In this document: positions 51,811 to 61,088 of the stretch, one piece after another
Numbering within the stretch: the stretch's first letter is position 1
Layout of the letters: each line of letters starts with the position of its first letter
Source of the DNA: Candidatus Hodarchaeaceae archaeon
GTDB taxonomy: Archaea > Hadarchaeota > Hadarchaeia > Hadarchaeales > Hadarchaeaceae
Reading direction: 5' to 3'
Length of the DNA: 64,000 bases
NCBI GenBank assembly: GCA_030018135.1
Contig: JASEGJ010000002.1
Span: 31,309-95,308, forward strand
Position numbers and translations under genes: made by a program
The notes under the pieces: generated by a model
The model's database searches: none
The model's input: only the letters and a program-made list of their open reading frames with translations
What the model was told of the DNA's origin: nothing

Positions 51811-52537
51811 CACTGGGGAAAACGCTAGCACGGATCAAGCCCGCAACCTCCTGCATCTGCATGAATTTTGCCCCCTTATTGAGTAAATACGATAACACGC
51901 TATCTAATCGGTGCAGCGCGACCTCACCAGTAGCAAACCTACAATCGAATCTAACGCCTTTTATCTCAACAACTTCCCACACGTGAAAATCTAAGACTGT
52001 TAGCGGGAGGGCGACCAAGCATAAATGCAAAACACGTGTGGAAAGACTAGGTGGCAGCCTGAGAAAGCTCGAAGGTAAAGTATTTGGTATCTCAGCCAAT
52101 TTGAAACGATTTGCGTTCGGGCCGATTTTGTAACTAGCATTCGAGGCATCGTAGACATAGCCTAAGCGCTCCAAGGCCTCAAAGGTATGAACGTTTGGTT
52201 TAAAGTTAGGCGCCCTAAACCCGAGCACTTTTAATCCGGTAGTATTTACTAAGGTCTTCGTCGCCAAGTCTATTATTCTGAGCTGCTCCCTCGCGCCTAG
52301 CTTGTCGATCCGTTCATGCCTATATCCGTGGCAAGCGACTTCGTGCCTGCGCGATATTTCCTTAACCAGTTTCGGGAATCTTTCGGCTACTTGTCCCGTT
52401 ATAAAGAACGTCGCGCGGATATCGTGTTTCGATAACAACTCAAGCAAAGTTGGCAATCCATTCTCCACGCCCCGCCATGTGCCTAAGGAGGGGGGCACAT
52501 CTTGTTCCACATCAATAGTGAGGGCGATATTTCGCAT
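51803..52537 (-). CDS. Polysaccharide deacetylase (NodB-type)
   Basis: A 244-residue carbohydrate esterase family 4 protein. It has ALTIDVEQD with the catalytic Asp pair region, RATFFITGQVAERFP, the metal motif HEVACHGYRHERID with two His, and LGFRAPNFKPN. It removes acetyl groups from N-acetylated sugars. ATG 52537 follows GGAG and overlaps the end of the upstream glycosyltransferase by 26 bases. It belongs to the glycan cluster; a cytoplasmic location is likely since no signal peptide is seen. Confidence 0.88.
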   Translation of the reverse strand: MRNIALTIDVEQDVPPSLGTWRGVENGLPTLLELLSKHDIRATFFITGQVAERFPKLVKEISRRHEVACHGYRHERIDKLGAREQLRIIDLATKTLVNTTGLKVLGFRAPNFKPNVHTFEALERLGYVYDASNASYKIGPNANRFKLAEIPNTLPSSFLRLPPSLSTRVLHLCLVALPLTVLDFHVWEVVEIKGVRFDCRFATGEVALHRLDSVLSYLLNKGAKFMQMQEVAGLIRASVFPSVT

Positions 52538-53666
52538 GTTCTCCACACATCGTTTCGTATAACGTGAGCGTCTCTCTCGCCGTTTTCTCCCAGCTGAATT
52601 TCTCGCGCGCGACCCTCAAACCATTTGCTCGGAGCTTTTTCGCCAGCTCGCCGTCATCGAGAACTCGAAGGATCGCATCAGCTAGAGCATCGGCATCTGC
52701 AGGCGGAACCATCAACCCATTTATCTCATCTTCGACGATTTCTGGTACGCCACCCACGCGCGTGCATACTATGGAGACTCCCGCTGCCATGGCTTCCAAC
52801 AACACCAAACCGAATGATTCCATCAAAGAGGGCAAAACGAATATATCCGCCGCCACTATTAGTTTTATCACTTGTTCACGTGACAAAGTGCCCAGCATAA
52901 ATGTTGAATTTTCAATTCCTAACTTCTTTATTAATGCATGCAAATTTGCAGCTTCCGAACCTCCTCCTGCTATGGCTAACTTTGCGTCGGGTACCCTTTG
53001 AAGCACTTTTGGGAAGGCGGCCACGAGATGTTCTGCCCCCTTGCGTTTTACTAATCGAATGGCGGTTACGACGAGCGGTTCAGACCCTAGGCCTAGGCGG
53101 GTTCGCATCCACGAGCCGTCGGCCGGGTTGAACTTCGACGGATCGACGCCATTCATAATGACTTTTATCTTACGATTAGAAACACCAAGCTCGCGGCAAA
53201 ACTCAGCCGTAGCATTGCTGACCGCTATTATGCGGTCCGCGATTTTCATTGTAATCACGAGCGGTTGGTGAATGAGCTTCCAAAACCAACCCGTTTTATG
53301 GACGGAGTGGCATGTTAATACGGACGGTACACCGCACTTATACGCCGAATGTATTGACTGCAACGCCATAGACGAGTAAATATCCTGACCGTGGACTATG
53401 TCAAATCTACCAAATTTGATATCCCTATGTAAGTCACGAGCGATTCGGAATGACAAAGCACGATCAAGACGGGGCGCCACAAAGCCATTCAGGCGCTTGA
53501 CTCTTAGTCCGCCAATCTCCTCTTCTTCGGGTCGACCTAGATGGGCATGGGTGAACAGGATCGGTTCGACATCTAACTTGGCCAATGCTTCTCCCAGCCC
53601 CCAAGTGTAAGTTGGGACCCCGCCGGTGTCCGGATAAAATTCATCACCAACCATCGCAACGCGCAT
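52512..53666 (-). CDS. Glycosyltransferase family 4
   Basis: A 384-residue GT-B glycosyltransferase. MRVAMVGDEFYPDTGGVPTY is the acceptor-side start; AVSNATAEFCRELGV lies mid-protein; VTAIRLVKRKGAEHLVAAFP begins the nucleotide-sugar domain; and PSLMESFGLVLLEAMAAG carries the E-x7-E motif. ATG 53666 follows GGAGG. It probably builds a surface or lipid-linked glycan together with the neighbouring flippase and deacetylase. Confidence 0.92.
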   Translation of the reverse strand: MRVAMVGDEFYPDTGGVPTYTWGLGEALAKLDVEPILFTHAHLGRPEEEEIGGLRVKRLNGFVAPRLDRALSFRIARDLHRDIKFGRFDIVHGQDIYSSMALQSIHSAYKCGVPSVLTCHSVHKTGWFWKLIHQPLVITMKIADRIIAVSNATAEFCRELGVSNRKIKVIMNGVDPSKFNPADGSWMRTRLGLGSEPLVVTAIRLVKRKGAEHLVAAFPKVLQRVPDAKLAIAGGGSEAANLHALIKKLGIENSTFMLGTLSREQVIKLIVAADIFVLPSLMESFGLVLLEAMAAGVSIVCTRVGGVPEIVEDEINGLMVPPADADALADAILRVLDDGELAKKLRANGLRVAREKFSWEKTARETLTLYETMCGEHAKYRPHY

Positions 53667-53712
53667 GATTTTCGTCGCCTCCATAGCCTATCGCGTCAGG
53701 CGTATTAATCAT

Positions 53713-54735
53713 TCACCGGGCCCATACTCGAATTCCGAGGTATGAGAGCACACCAGCGCCTACCAGGGTGCTAAAAACGTAGGAAATCGCCCGCTCGATG
53801 AGTGTTGCAGCGATCGCGATATTGAGGGGGAAGAAAAGCCTGAAAATCGAAATGAAGGTTGCATCGACCACTCCCAGCCCGCCCGGCAGCAATGGTACCA
53901 AGCCGGCTATCGTGGGTAAAGTTGAGGCCAACAGCAACATGACGAGTGGGGCATCGTAACCGAGTGCCTTGAAGATAAAGAATAAGCGCAACATATCGAA
54001 GGCCCCGAGTATGGCCGAAAACGTGATTATAAGGAGTGCATTCTTCCATCGATTGATCACGATGTGGGTCCCTTTATAGAAACTTTCAATGTTCCTCGTT
54101 ATACCGACTCTGCTAGCGCGCCTGCGCAACGACTTAAGCACGCGAATCAAGATGTTGATAATCCGATTTGCCGCCACCCTTTTGCCGAATACGCGAGAAA
54201 ACAGGGGTATCAACAGGATCGCCGCAGTAATCCAAATTCCCACCACAATAAATGCCGGTAGGAATGATGCCATCCCCAAGTATGCCAATAGACCAAGCGC
54301 CAAAAATGAAAGGAAAACCGGCACATCTAGAATATACTCGCTCGTGATTGTCGCCAAACTGTGCGAATAAGGCACCCCTTTCACCTTCCGTAGTAGGTAC
54401 GCGCGCCCAATCGGATCTCCGCCTCCGCGAGTTAGCGGTGTGACATTGTTGATGAATATACTGCCATAAATTACCAAGTAAAGATCGCGCAGACCAACCC
54501 TATGACCGATAGCGGAAAGTGCCGTGTGCCATCGGGCCGACCAAAGTATCGTGCTAAGGGTGTATGCGCTCAAAGCCAAGAGCACGAATTTATAGTCAGC
54601 GTTTAGTAAGGCGCGTAACATCTCATGAAGGTCTTCACGGGCAAGCAAAACTAGGGTAATCGCGCCAACGATGACCAAGAAAGATATTACGACAAAAACT
54701 TTTCGTAAATTTAGCCTCATCCTTTGCCTAACCAT
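53713..54735 (-). CDS. Lysylphosphatidylglycerol synthase-type/AglD-like flippase family protein
   Basis: A 340-residue integral membrane protein (COG0392/UPF0104) with about eight helices. Hallmarks are SARWHTALSAIGHRVGL, FINNVTPLTRGGGDPIGRAYLL and LPLLPGGLGVVDATFISIF. Bacterial members are the membrane part of MprF lysylphosphatidylglycerol synthase; archaeal members are often in glycan loci and may act as lipid flippases. It is upstream of the GT4 gene on the same strand, so the two are probably co-transcribed. Confidence 0.88.
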   Translation of the reverse strand: MVRQRMRLNLRKVFVVISFLVIVGAITLVLLAREDLHEMLRALLNADYKFVLLALSAYTLSTILWSARWHTALSAIGHRVGLRDLYLVIYGSIFINNVTPLTRGGGDPIGRAYLLRKVKGVPYSHSLATITSEYILDVPVFLSFLALGLLAYLGMASFLPAFIVVGIWITAAILLIPLFSRVFGKRVAANRIINILIRVLKSLRRRASRVGITRNIESFYKGTHIVINRWKNALLIITFSAILGAFDMLRLFFIFKALGYDAPLVMLLLASTLPTIAGLVPLLPGGLGVVDATFISIFRLFFPLNIAIAATLIERAISYVFSTLVGAGVLSYLGIRVWAR

Positions 54736-54801
54736 TTAAATCTAACCTTCCAATCGTTAATTACACCAGCTAGGGAATTAAAAGCATGGAGGGAGCAAGA
54801 A

Positions 54802-56190
54802 ATGTCGTTCGTGCTCTTCATTTACCCACCCATAAGTTTCAGCGAAAAAAGTGAGCTTGCAGCATACTCTCCCCCCTTGGGTATACTCTACTTAGGGACC
54901 GTCCTTAAAAATGAAGGACATGAAGTCCACGTAATTGACGCGGAGGCGGAGCAGCTATCGCTTGCACAGATAAGAAAGAGGATAGAGTCAATCGACCCTG
55001 AGGTCATCGGACTAACTTGCCTCACATTTACCCTAGAATCCTGCAAGGCCATAATAAAAGGAATAAGGAGGATCTCGGACGCGTACATCGTTGTGGGCGG
55101 CCCCCATGTATCGGTTGCCCCGCAGGCATCTCTCAAAGATATCGGAGCCGATGCATATGTCATCGGGGAAGCGGAATCTGTCGTGCGGGACATAGTTAGG
55201 GATAGGCCCCGAGGCATGGTGCATGCCCAAGAGATTCGAGACATAGAAAGCATACCCTTCCCGGACAGGAGTTTGGTTAAGCACATAGAATACGGCAACT
55301 TCTATGGCATGAAGATTCGCGAGAACATGACTGGGATCCTCACCACGAGGGGTTGCAAGTACGGATGCACATATTGCAATCGGCCAAAGAAGTTGTGTTT
55401 TAGGACAAGATCTCCGAAGAACATCGTTCAAGAGCTGAAGGAAATAGATAGGATGGGATTCGAGTCCGTTTGGTTGGCTGACGACAATTTTACAAACGAT
55501 CCAAAAAACGTGATGAAGTTGGCTAGGTTGGTTAGGAGGGAGAGGCTGAAGTTTGACTTTTATGGTCAGGCCAGGGTGGACGTTCCGAGCAGGGCCCTCT
55601 ATAGAAGCATGAGGGACATGGGCGTGATGGGCCTTAGCTTCGGCGTAGAGTCCCTTAACCCCGAGGTTATAAAATGGTATAATAAGACCAGATATCCGCA
55701 AAAATGGCCTCAAAACGTTAAGAAAACACTTGATTTGTGTAACGAATATGGAATCGTCTTTTTGGGTAGCTTGATTTTTGGGGCACCAATGGAGACGATG
55801 GAAGACATGGAATACTCAATTGAGTTCCTCGATAAAAATGGGGCGGATTTAATGAACGGGAATGTCCTATTGTATCTTTTAGGTTCGGCGATCTGGTACC
55901 GGGCAGTAAAAATGGGCAAGATTAAACCTGACCAATTTGTGATTTCGGCCCCCCAGATCGGAATGACTCCTTACTCATATGAGGAGCTCACCGAATTGTG
56001 CGACCGATGCACTAACATATCAAAAAAGGAAGGATGGAAAAGGGTCGTCCGAAAAGTGTTGAAAAGGCGACAGTTTGGGATGATTTATTCTGGGATGAAG
56101 GAATTTGTCAAGCATTACTGGCGAGTGAGGAAGGTGCGCCGAGAGGTTTATGATTACGGTTATGGAAAGGGACACACGATAAAAATATAG
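54802..56190 (+). CDS. B12-binding domain radical SAM protein
   Basis: A 462-residue protein. Residues 1-140 form a B12-binding-like domain (PPLGILYLGTVLKNEGHEVH, GGPHVSVAPQA). The radical SAM domain follows, with CKYGCTYC (Cys 185, 189, 192). Members of this family carry out methylations or rearrangements on lipids, sugars or natural products; the substrate is unknown. ATG 54802 follows GGAGGG. Codon use is more AT-rich than its neighbours, which hints at a different history. It leads a short operon with a Trm112 gene. Confidence 0.88.
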   Translation: MSFVLFIYPPISFSEKSELAAYSPPLGILYLGTVLKNEGHEVHVIDAEAEQLSLAQIRKRIESIDPEVIGLTCLTFTLESCKAIIKGIRRISDAYIVVGGPHVSVAPQASLKDIGADAYVIGEAESVVRDIVRDRPRGMVHAQEIRDIESIPFPDRSLVKHIEYGNFYGMKIRENMTGILTTRGCKYGCTYCNRPKKLCFRTRSPKNIVQELKEIDRMGFESVWLADDNFTNDPKNVMKLARLVRRERLKFDFYGQARVDVPSRALYRSMRDMGVMGLSFGVESLNPEVIKWYNKTRYPQKWPQNVKKTLDLCNEYGIVFLGSLIFGAPMETMEDMEYSIEFLDKNGADLMNGNVLLYLLGSAIWYRAVKMGKIKPDQFVISAPQIGMTPYSYEELTELCDRCTNISKKEGWKRVVRKVLKRRQFGMIYSGMKEFVKHYWRVRKVRREVYDYGYGKGHTIKI

Positions 56191-56198
56191 GTGGTTCC

Positions 56199-56369
56199 AT
56201 GTCGAGGGAGGCCATCAACCCGGAATTGTTGGAAATACTGGTTTGCCCCATATGCAAACAAAAGATCGAGCTTAAGGGCGAAGAACTCGTCTGCGTTAAC
56301 TGCGGCAGGCACTATCCGATAATAAACGGGATCCCAAACCTGATTCCATGGGAAGCCAAAAGTGGCTAA
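56199..56369 (+). CDS. Trm112 family zinc protein
   Basis: A 56-residue protein. LLEILVCPICKQKIELKGEELVC and a second CxxC (CVNCG) form a zinc ribbon, and HYPIINGIPNLIP is the Trm112 signature. Trm112 proteins activate methyltransferases in translation. ATG 56199 lies nine bases after the radical SAM stop, so the two may be co-transcribed. The gene is short but convincing. Confidence 0.8.
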   Translation: MSREAINPELLEILVCPICKQKIELKGEELVCVNCGRHYPIINGIPNLIPWEAKSG

Positions 56370-56424
56370 ATCCTCTCTTTGGTTCAAAGACGCACCCCCG
56401 TAGCCGTTGGACAAACTTTTGCGG

Positions 56425-56847
56425 CTACTCAAAAGCTTCTATTCTTATCCTAACTTGGTTGGCCGGATTCCGTAGACGCTTTACGAGAGCTCGTGGCAAA
56501 TCGGCCGCGGCCTTGTTGGAATTGATCGCAAGCGTGCGCCCACATCTGAATGCGCTTTTTCGAATAACAACATCAGTTGGGTGAGTTAAGGTCAAATCGT
56601 GATGTCCAATACCACGTATCGTCTCGGCTACACCCCCCGCCTCTAGCATTATTGAAACTACACAATTTGACTTGATAGTTCGCTTAAGGGCTTCGCTGAG
56701 GTCCGCCGCACCCTTGTCCGTTGCCACCGCCACAATGCAATCTCCCCTCGGCCCGATTTTCTCATCCTTTGTTATCATCAAGGTGGTCGGATGGGTAGCT
56801 TTCACCTGTACATGCCCCCTAGCGAGTATGACTTCCTCCACTTTCAT
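56425..56847 (-). CDS. DUF371 family protein
   Basis: A 140-residue protein of the archaeal DUF371 (COG2090) family, of unknown function. MKVEEVILARGHVQVKATHPTTL, TKDEKIGPRGDCIVAVATDKGAADLSE and IRGIGHHDLTLTHPTDVVIRKS match. The gene is divergent from pcm, with 47 bases between the starts. Confidence 0.87.
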   Translation of the reverse strand: MKVEEVILARGHVQVKATHPTTLMITKDEKIGPRGDCIVAVATDKGAADLSEALKRTIKSNCVVSIMLEAGGVAETIRGIGHHDLTLTHPTDVVIRKSAFRCGRTLAINSNKAAADLPRALVKRLRNPANQVRIRIEAFE

Positions 56848-56894
56848 TTAGCCGCCTCTTTAAGGTTTGAAGCACATAATTAATATTGATCGCG

Positions 56895-57551
56895 ATGTAC
56901 GAGAAAGAACGCGAGGAGCTACTAGAGCGATTGGTCAAATGGGGTTACCTTTCAAAGCCGGAGGTTATCGAGGCGTTTAAAAAAGTCCCTCGGCATGAAT
57001 TCGTTCCAAACAACCTCAAAAATTATGCATACGTCGACCAGCCCTTGCCAATCGGCCATGGCCAGACGATATCCGCGCCGAGCATGATAGCGATAATGTT
57101 GGAATCGCTGGAACTAGAGCTTGACCAAAAGGTCCTAGAAATAGGTGCTGGATCGGGTTACAACGCAGCGTTGATCGCCGAGCTTGTCGGCCCCAAAGGG
57201 AGGGTCTTCACGATCGAGAGAATAGCCGAGCTGGCTGAATTCGGGCGCGCCAACCTTAAAAAAACGGGTTATGAGCGCGTGCATGTGGTGGTCGGCGATG
57301 GGACCTGTGGTTACAAAAGGGAGGCCCCTTGGGATAGGATCCTCGTCACGGCTTGTGCGCCCGAAATACCAAAGCCGCTTGTCGAACAGCTAAAGACTGG
57401 CGGAAAGCTTGCAGCCCCCGTTGGCCAGCACTATATGTTTCAAACTTGGATGGTAGTTGAAAAACGCAGCGGGAAGGAAATCCGCGTACGAGAGTGCGGA
57501 AGTTGCTCCTTCGTGCCATTGGTTGGCAAGTATGGTTGGAAGGAGGATTAA
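56895..57551 (+). CDS. pcm: Protein-L-isoaspartate O-methyltransferase
   Basis: A 218-residue PCMT, which repairs isoaspartyl residues in aged proteins, useful at high temperature. VPRHEFVPNNLKNYAYVDQPLPIGHGQTISAPSM spans the substrate site; VLEIGAGSGYNAALIAE is the SAM motif; ILVTACAPEIPKPLVEQL follows. ATG 56895 gives the family start. Its end overlaps the convergent fen1 stop by four bases. Confidence 0.95.
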   Translation: MYEKEREELLERLVKWGYLSKPEVIEAFKKVPRHEFVPNNLKNYAYVDQPLPIGHGQTISAPSMIAIMLESLELELDQKVLEIGAGSGYNAALIAELVGPKGRVFTIERIAELAEFGRANLKKTGYERVHVVVGDGTCGYKREAPWDRILVTACAPEIPKPLVEQLKTGGKLAAPVGQHYMFQTWMVVEKRSGKEIRVRECGSCSFVPLVGKYGWKED

Positions 57552-58576
57552 CCAAACCAATGCTCAAGTTTCACCTGTTTTTGCTCGTGCAATCCCTTGA
57601 GCAACTTGTCAATCCCGCTCTGGACCCGCTGCTCCGAAAAATCATGTTTTTCGCATAGGAACTCCTTGATCTTTTCCGACTCAGGTTCGCGCCACTTTAA
57701 CTCATATTTGGAGGTCACGTTTGGGTTGAGGAATATCTCTTGAACCTCGCGCGGATCAACTTCAAATTTATCCCCTAGCTCGGTTTGCATTATCTTTTCC
57801 ATAGATCCACGCTTTTTCACTAGCTCGAGTGCCTTCTTAGGCCCAATCCCCTTTACGCCAGCATTGTAGTCAGTGCCTATTAGGACGCCGATACACACGA
57901 GCTGTTCACGCGTTATTTCAAGCTCATCGAGCAGTTTTTGGAGTTCAATCACCTCCGGCATAACCTCGATAAAAACATCCTTGCCCGGCAGCTTGCGTCG
58001 TCCGGTTATCGCTAAGTTTCGGAGTAAAATTGGGGCACCAAAAAGCAAGCTATCGAAGTCTTGGCTGGCCGCCGCCCAAGCATCCCCCCGCCGCACCAGA
58101 TATGCCGCTTGAGCCTCGCCCTCACCTGGTGCCTGAACCCAAGCAACCCCCATGCAGTCCAAAAGTGTTTTAGCATCACTAATCATCTCACTAGTAAGCT
58201 GACCCGCGCGCTGGGCAAATTTTCTAGCCTCCTCCAGCTCGCCCGCCTCGAGTGCGGCCGCCCATTCCTCTGCTGCCTCTGCTCTGAAGGCCCGGCGCTC
58301 CTCAACAGTACGCCGTTTCAGCTTTGGGGGCTCACCGTCGAACACATAAGCAGGGCGAATTCCAAGTTCGATGAAGTTTGAAGTCCGATAAAAGAGGCCC
58401 GAAAGGTGGGACGTGATCCTTCCCCTTGAATCCCTGAGCAATTCCCCTCCCCGTTGTCTGATGATCGCTAAAAACTGGTATAGCGAGTTCATGGCGTCAA
58501 TAGCTATTATTCTACCTCGCAACTGCTCGAGCTCGATCGTCTGCTTTGGAACGATGTCGCCGAGCTGGACCCCCAC
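57548..58576 (-). CDS. fen: Flap endonuclease 1
   Basis: A 342-residue archaeal FEN1, which cleaves 5' flaps during Okazaki fragment maturation. RGRIIAIDAMNSLYQF, YVFDGEPPKLKR, APGEGEAQAAYLV, ASQDFDSLLFG and VLIGTDYNAGVKGIGPKKAL carry the acidic metal ligands and helix-hairpin-helix. The C-terminal QVKLEHWF is a PCNA-binding box. GTG 58576 (MGVQLGDIVPKQ) is chosen because the conserved Gly at position 2 follows; it lies 12 bases downstream of an in-frame TTG. Confidence 0.95.
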   Translation of the reverse strand: MGVQLGDIVPKQTIELEQLRGRIIAIDAMNSLYQFLAIIRQRGGELLRDSRGRITSHLSGLFYRTSNFIELGIRPAYVFDGEPPKLKRRTVEERRAFRAEAAEEWAAALEAGELEEARKFAQRAGQLTSEMISDAKTLLDCMGVAWVQAPGEGEAQAAYLVRRGDAWAAASQDFDSLLFGAPILLRNLAITGRRKLPGKDVFIEVMPEVIELQKLLDELEITREQLVCIGVLIGTDYNAGVKGIGPKKALELVKKRGSMEKIMQTELGDKFEVDPREVQEIFLNPNVTSKYELKWREPESEKIKEFLCEKHDFSEQRVQSGIDKLLKGLHEQKQVKLEHWFG

Positions 58577-58691
58577 CCTTGACACCAAAAATTAAATCGT
58601 CTTTTAAACTTAAATAATCGGATTTTAGCTGAGTTCGAAAATTTTCGTAAAAAATAAAATACGTGGTGGTGGGCCGCGATTTTTTTAATAT

Positions 58692-59129
58692 TTACTCGAT
58701 TTCAACCTCATGTCCGCGGCGAATCTCCGCTTTTGGCAATCTGACCTCTAAAACACCATCGACGTACTTTGCCTTCGCTTCTTCGGGCTTGATCTTACAT
58801 GGTAGAGGCAGTGAGCGATAGAACTTACCCACGCGACGCTCCCTGCGTAGAACACCCGGACGCTCTTCTGCTGCCTCTTTGCGCCCCTCGGCTGAGATTT
58901 CGATCATGTCTTCGGTAACGTTCAATTTTATGTCTTTCTTTTTTATGCCCGGGAGTTCAGCTGTGACAAGCACTTCGGTCGGCGTTTCGTAAATATCAAT
59001 GTATGGTTCAAAATAGCTGGGGCGCATGAACCTAGAGCGGTAAAATGCTTCGCCCAGCATCCTATCTATCTCTGACCTTAGGTCCGCTGCAAATTCAAAC
59101 GGATCCCAAATCCTACGACGCCTCCACAT
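58692..59129 (-). CDS. hsp20: Hsp20/alpha-crystallin small heat-shock protein
   Basis: A 145-residue intact Hsp20. After MWRRRRIWDPFEFAADLR the alpha-crystallin domain follows, with YIDIYETPTEVLVTAELPGIKKKDIKL, the FYRSLPLPCKI strand and DGVLEVRLPKA. It prevents aggregation of unfolded proteins. ATG 59129 follows GGGGTGG. It overlaps the end of rpo6 and is the third gene of an operon with the chaperonin. Confidence 0.93.
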   Translation of the reverse strand: MWRRRRIWDPFEFAADLRSEIDRMLGEAFYRSRFMRPSYFEPYIDIYETPTEVLVTAELPGIKKKDIKLNVTEDMIEISAEGRKEAAEERPGVLRRERRVGKFYRSLPLPCKIKPEEAKAKYVDGVLEVRLPKAEIRRGHEVEIE

Positions 59130-59334
59130 TTTTACCACCCCTTTTTTCACCCGGCAACCTGCGAACTACCGTGATCGGGATCGCGCCCTTCTCAAATTCT
59201 AGGAGTGCGATATCGATTGGATTTACAACTCCCTCAGGCAAGTTGATCAATACTGGCGCGCCCATGGACACCTGTAGTACCCTAGCGCCTATAATCCTAG
59301 CCTTCTCGAATCGGGTGTACTTTTTAGGGAAAAT
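59113..59334 (-). CDS. rpoK: DNA-directed RNA polymerase subunit K (Rpo6)
   Basis: An RPB6/omega homologue. PKKYTRFEKARIIGARVLQVSMGAPVL and INPIDIALLEFEKGAIPITVVRRLP match the family. No ATG, GTG or TTG lies in the right place. ATT at 59334, seven bases after GGGGG, gives a 73-residue product and is taken here. Alternatively ATG at about 59349, overlapping the chaperonin stop, would work if one A is missing from the AAAAA run. It assembles and stabilises RNA polymerase. It lies between the thermosome and hsp20 genes. Confidence 0.88.
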   Translation of the reverse strand: MFPKKYTRFEKARIIGARVLQVSMGAPVLINLPEGVVNPIDIALLEFEKGAIPITVVRRLPGEKRGGKNVEAS

Positions 59335-59347
59335 GGGCGAGCCCCCA

Positions 59348-60994
59348 TCACATAGGCGGCATACCGCCCATCTCTTCCTCAGCCCCGGCTCCCTTCTCCT
59401 CTTTCTCCAGCTTGCCAGCCGCGATGACATCGTCGATGCGCAATATCATTTCAGCTGCTTCACCCGCCGATTTAATCGCCTGGGTCTTGACGCGAAGTGG
59501 TTCGACGATACCCAGCTTTGAGGTGTTGGTCACCCTGCCGCTTATCACATCTACTCCGATATCTTTTCCACCCTGCTTTCCGTGCTCAGCCCGAAGCTGG
59601 ACTAAAATATCTATCGGGTCCAGACCGGCATTTTCGGCAAGCGTGCGTGGCACTATTTCAACAGCATCTGCAAAGGCATTGATGGCGAGCGCCTCTCGCC
59701 CACCAACGGTTTCAGCGTATTCGCGCAATTGTCTAGCCACCTCGATCTCTGGGGCGCCTCCGCCGGCCACGATTTTACCGTCCTCGATGGCTGCGGATAT
59801 CACACATATGCCATCGTGCACTGCTCGCTCAACCTCGTCGACCACATGTTCTGTGCCGCCCCGCACGAGCAAGCTTACGGCCCTTGGATCCTTGCAGCCC
59901 TCGACAAATATCATCTCATCACCAGCCACCTTGCGCTCTTCTACGAGGGCCGCATGGCCGAGGTCGTCGCTAGTCAGATCTTTCAAATTCGTTACCACCT
60001 TACCGCCCGTAGCGCGCGCCAGCTTTTCCATGTCTGACTCCTTGACTCGCCGCGCCGCCGAAATGCCGGATTTTGCGAGGAAGTGTTGTGCCACATCATC
60101 TATGCCCTTTTGGCAGAAGACGACATTAGCACCAGTTTCCTTGACGCGTTCAACCATCTCGCGCAACATTCGTTCCTCCTCTTCCAGGAAAGCCTTGAGT
60201 TGCTCTGGGTCCGTTATACGGATTTCAGCGTCCGTTTCGGTTTCCTTTACCTCGAGCGCACAATTTAACAGGGCAATTTTTGGGTTTTCGACCCGCTTCG
60301 GCATGCCCGGGTGGACGACCTCCTTGTCTATGATTATCCCCTTAATGAGTTGAGAGTCAGCTGAGCTGCCGCCGCTTTTCTTCTCGACCTTGATGTTGTC
60401 GATGTCCGCCACAAGCTTGCCGTTTTCTTCCTCAACTATCTGCTTGACCGCTTGAACGCATAGCTCAGCAAGCCCTCCCCCATGCATCTCCGACCCCTTG
60501 CTGCTCATGGATGTCATGGCAATTTGCTTCAGCATCCCGCCGTCGTCCTTGGAGACTTTTATTGCCATTCCATTCAAGATCTCTTGGGCCTTTTCTGCAG
60601 CTTTTCTGTAGCCCATCGCGATAACCGTGGCGTGTATGTCCTGGTCGAGCATTTCCTCGGCCTTTTTGAGGAGTTCACCTGCCAGCATAACGGCGGTGGT
60701 TGTACCATCGCCCACTTCGTCCTCTTGTGCCTTGGCGATTTCCACCATCATCTTGGCGGCGGGGTGTTCCACATCCATCTCATCTAGGATTGTAACGCCG
60801 TCGTTGGTTATGATGACATCACCGAGGTTGTCGACTAACATCTTGTCCATGCCTCGAGGCCCCAAGGTCGTGCGTATGGCCTCAGCAATTATACGGGCTG
60901 CCATGATGTTCATTCGCTGGGCATCCCGGCCGATGTACCTATGGGCTTTCTCCGGCAAAATCAAAATTGGCGTACCACCTAATTGGCCTGCCAT
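59348..60994 (-). CDS. thsA: Thermosome (group II chaperonin) subunit
   Basis: A 548-residue group II chaperonin. [49 protein letters not shown], and [19 protein letters not shown] and the acidic EEMGGMPPM tail are typical. It folds proteins in a double ring under ATP hydrolysis. GGAGGG precedes the ATG and a TATA box lies at 61045-61056. It is first in the operon with rpo6 and hsp20. Confidence 0.97.
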   Translation of the reverse strand: MAGQLGGTPILILPEKAHRYIGRDAQRMNIMAARIIAEAIRTTLGPRGMDKMLVDNLGDVIITNDGVTILDEMDVEHPAAKMMVEIAKAQEDEVGDGTTTAVMLAGELLKKAEEMLDQDIHATVIAMGYRKAAEKAQEILNGMAIKVSKDDGGMLKQIAMTSMSSKGSEMHGGGLAELCVQAVKQIVEEENGKLVADIDNIKVEKKSGGSSADSQLIKGIIIDKEVVHPGMPKRVENPKIALLNCALEVKETETDAEIRITDPEQLKAFLEEEERMLREMVERVKETGANVVFCQKGIDDVAQHFLAKSGISAARRVKESDMEKLARATGGKVVTNLKDLTSDDLGHAALVEERKVAGDEMIFVEGCKDPRAVSLLVRGGTEHVVDEVERAVHDGICVISAAIEDGKIVAGGGAPEIEVARQLREYAETVGGREALAINAFADAVEIVPRTLAENAGLDPIDILVQLRAEHGKQGGKDIGVDVISGRVTNTSKLGIVEPLRVKTQAIKSAGEAAEMILRIDDVIAAGKLEKEEKGAGAEEEMGGMPPM

Positions 60995-61044
60995 AATAAT
61001 CCCTCCCCGCAGTTCTTGCTAACTTTTGCCTGTGGTCAATCGCT

Positions 61045-61056
61045 ACTATAAATAAC
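61045..61056 (-). promoter_or_regulatory. TATA box of the thermosome operon
   Basis: In sense orientation the sequence is GTTATTTATAGT. Transcription would start near 61024, giving a leader of about 30 bases with a GGAGGG ribosome site before the thermosome ATG. Heat-shock control by a known regulator cannot be read from this region. Confidence 0.5.
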
Positions 61057-61088
61057 TTACCTATTTTTAAAATTTTTCCCTCCCCCTT

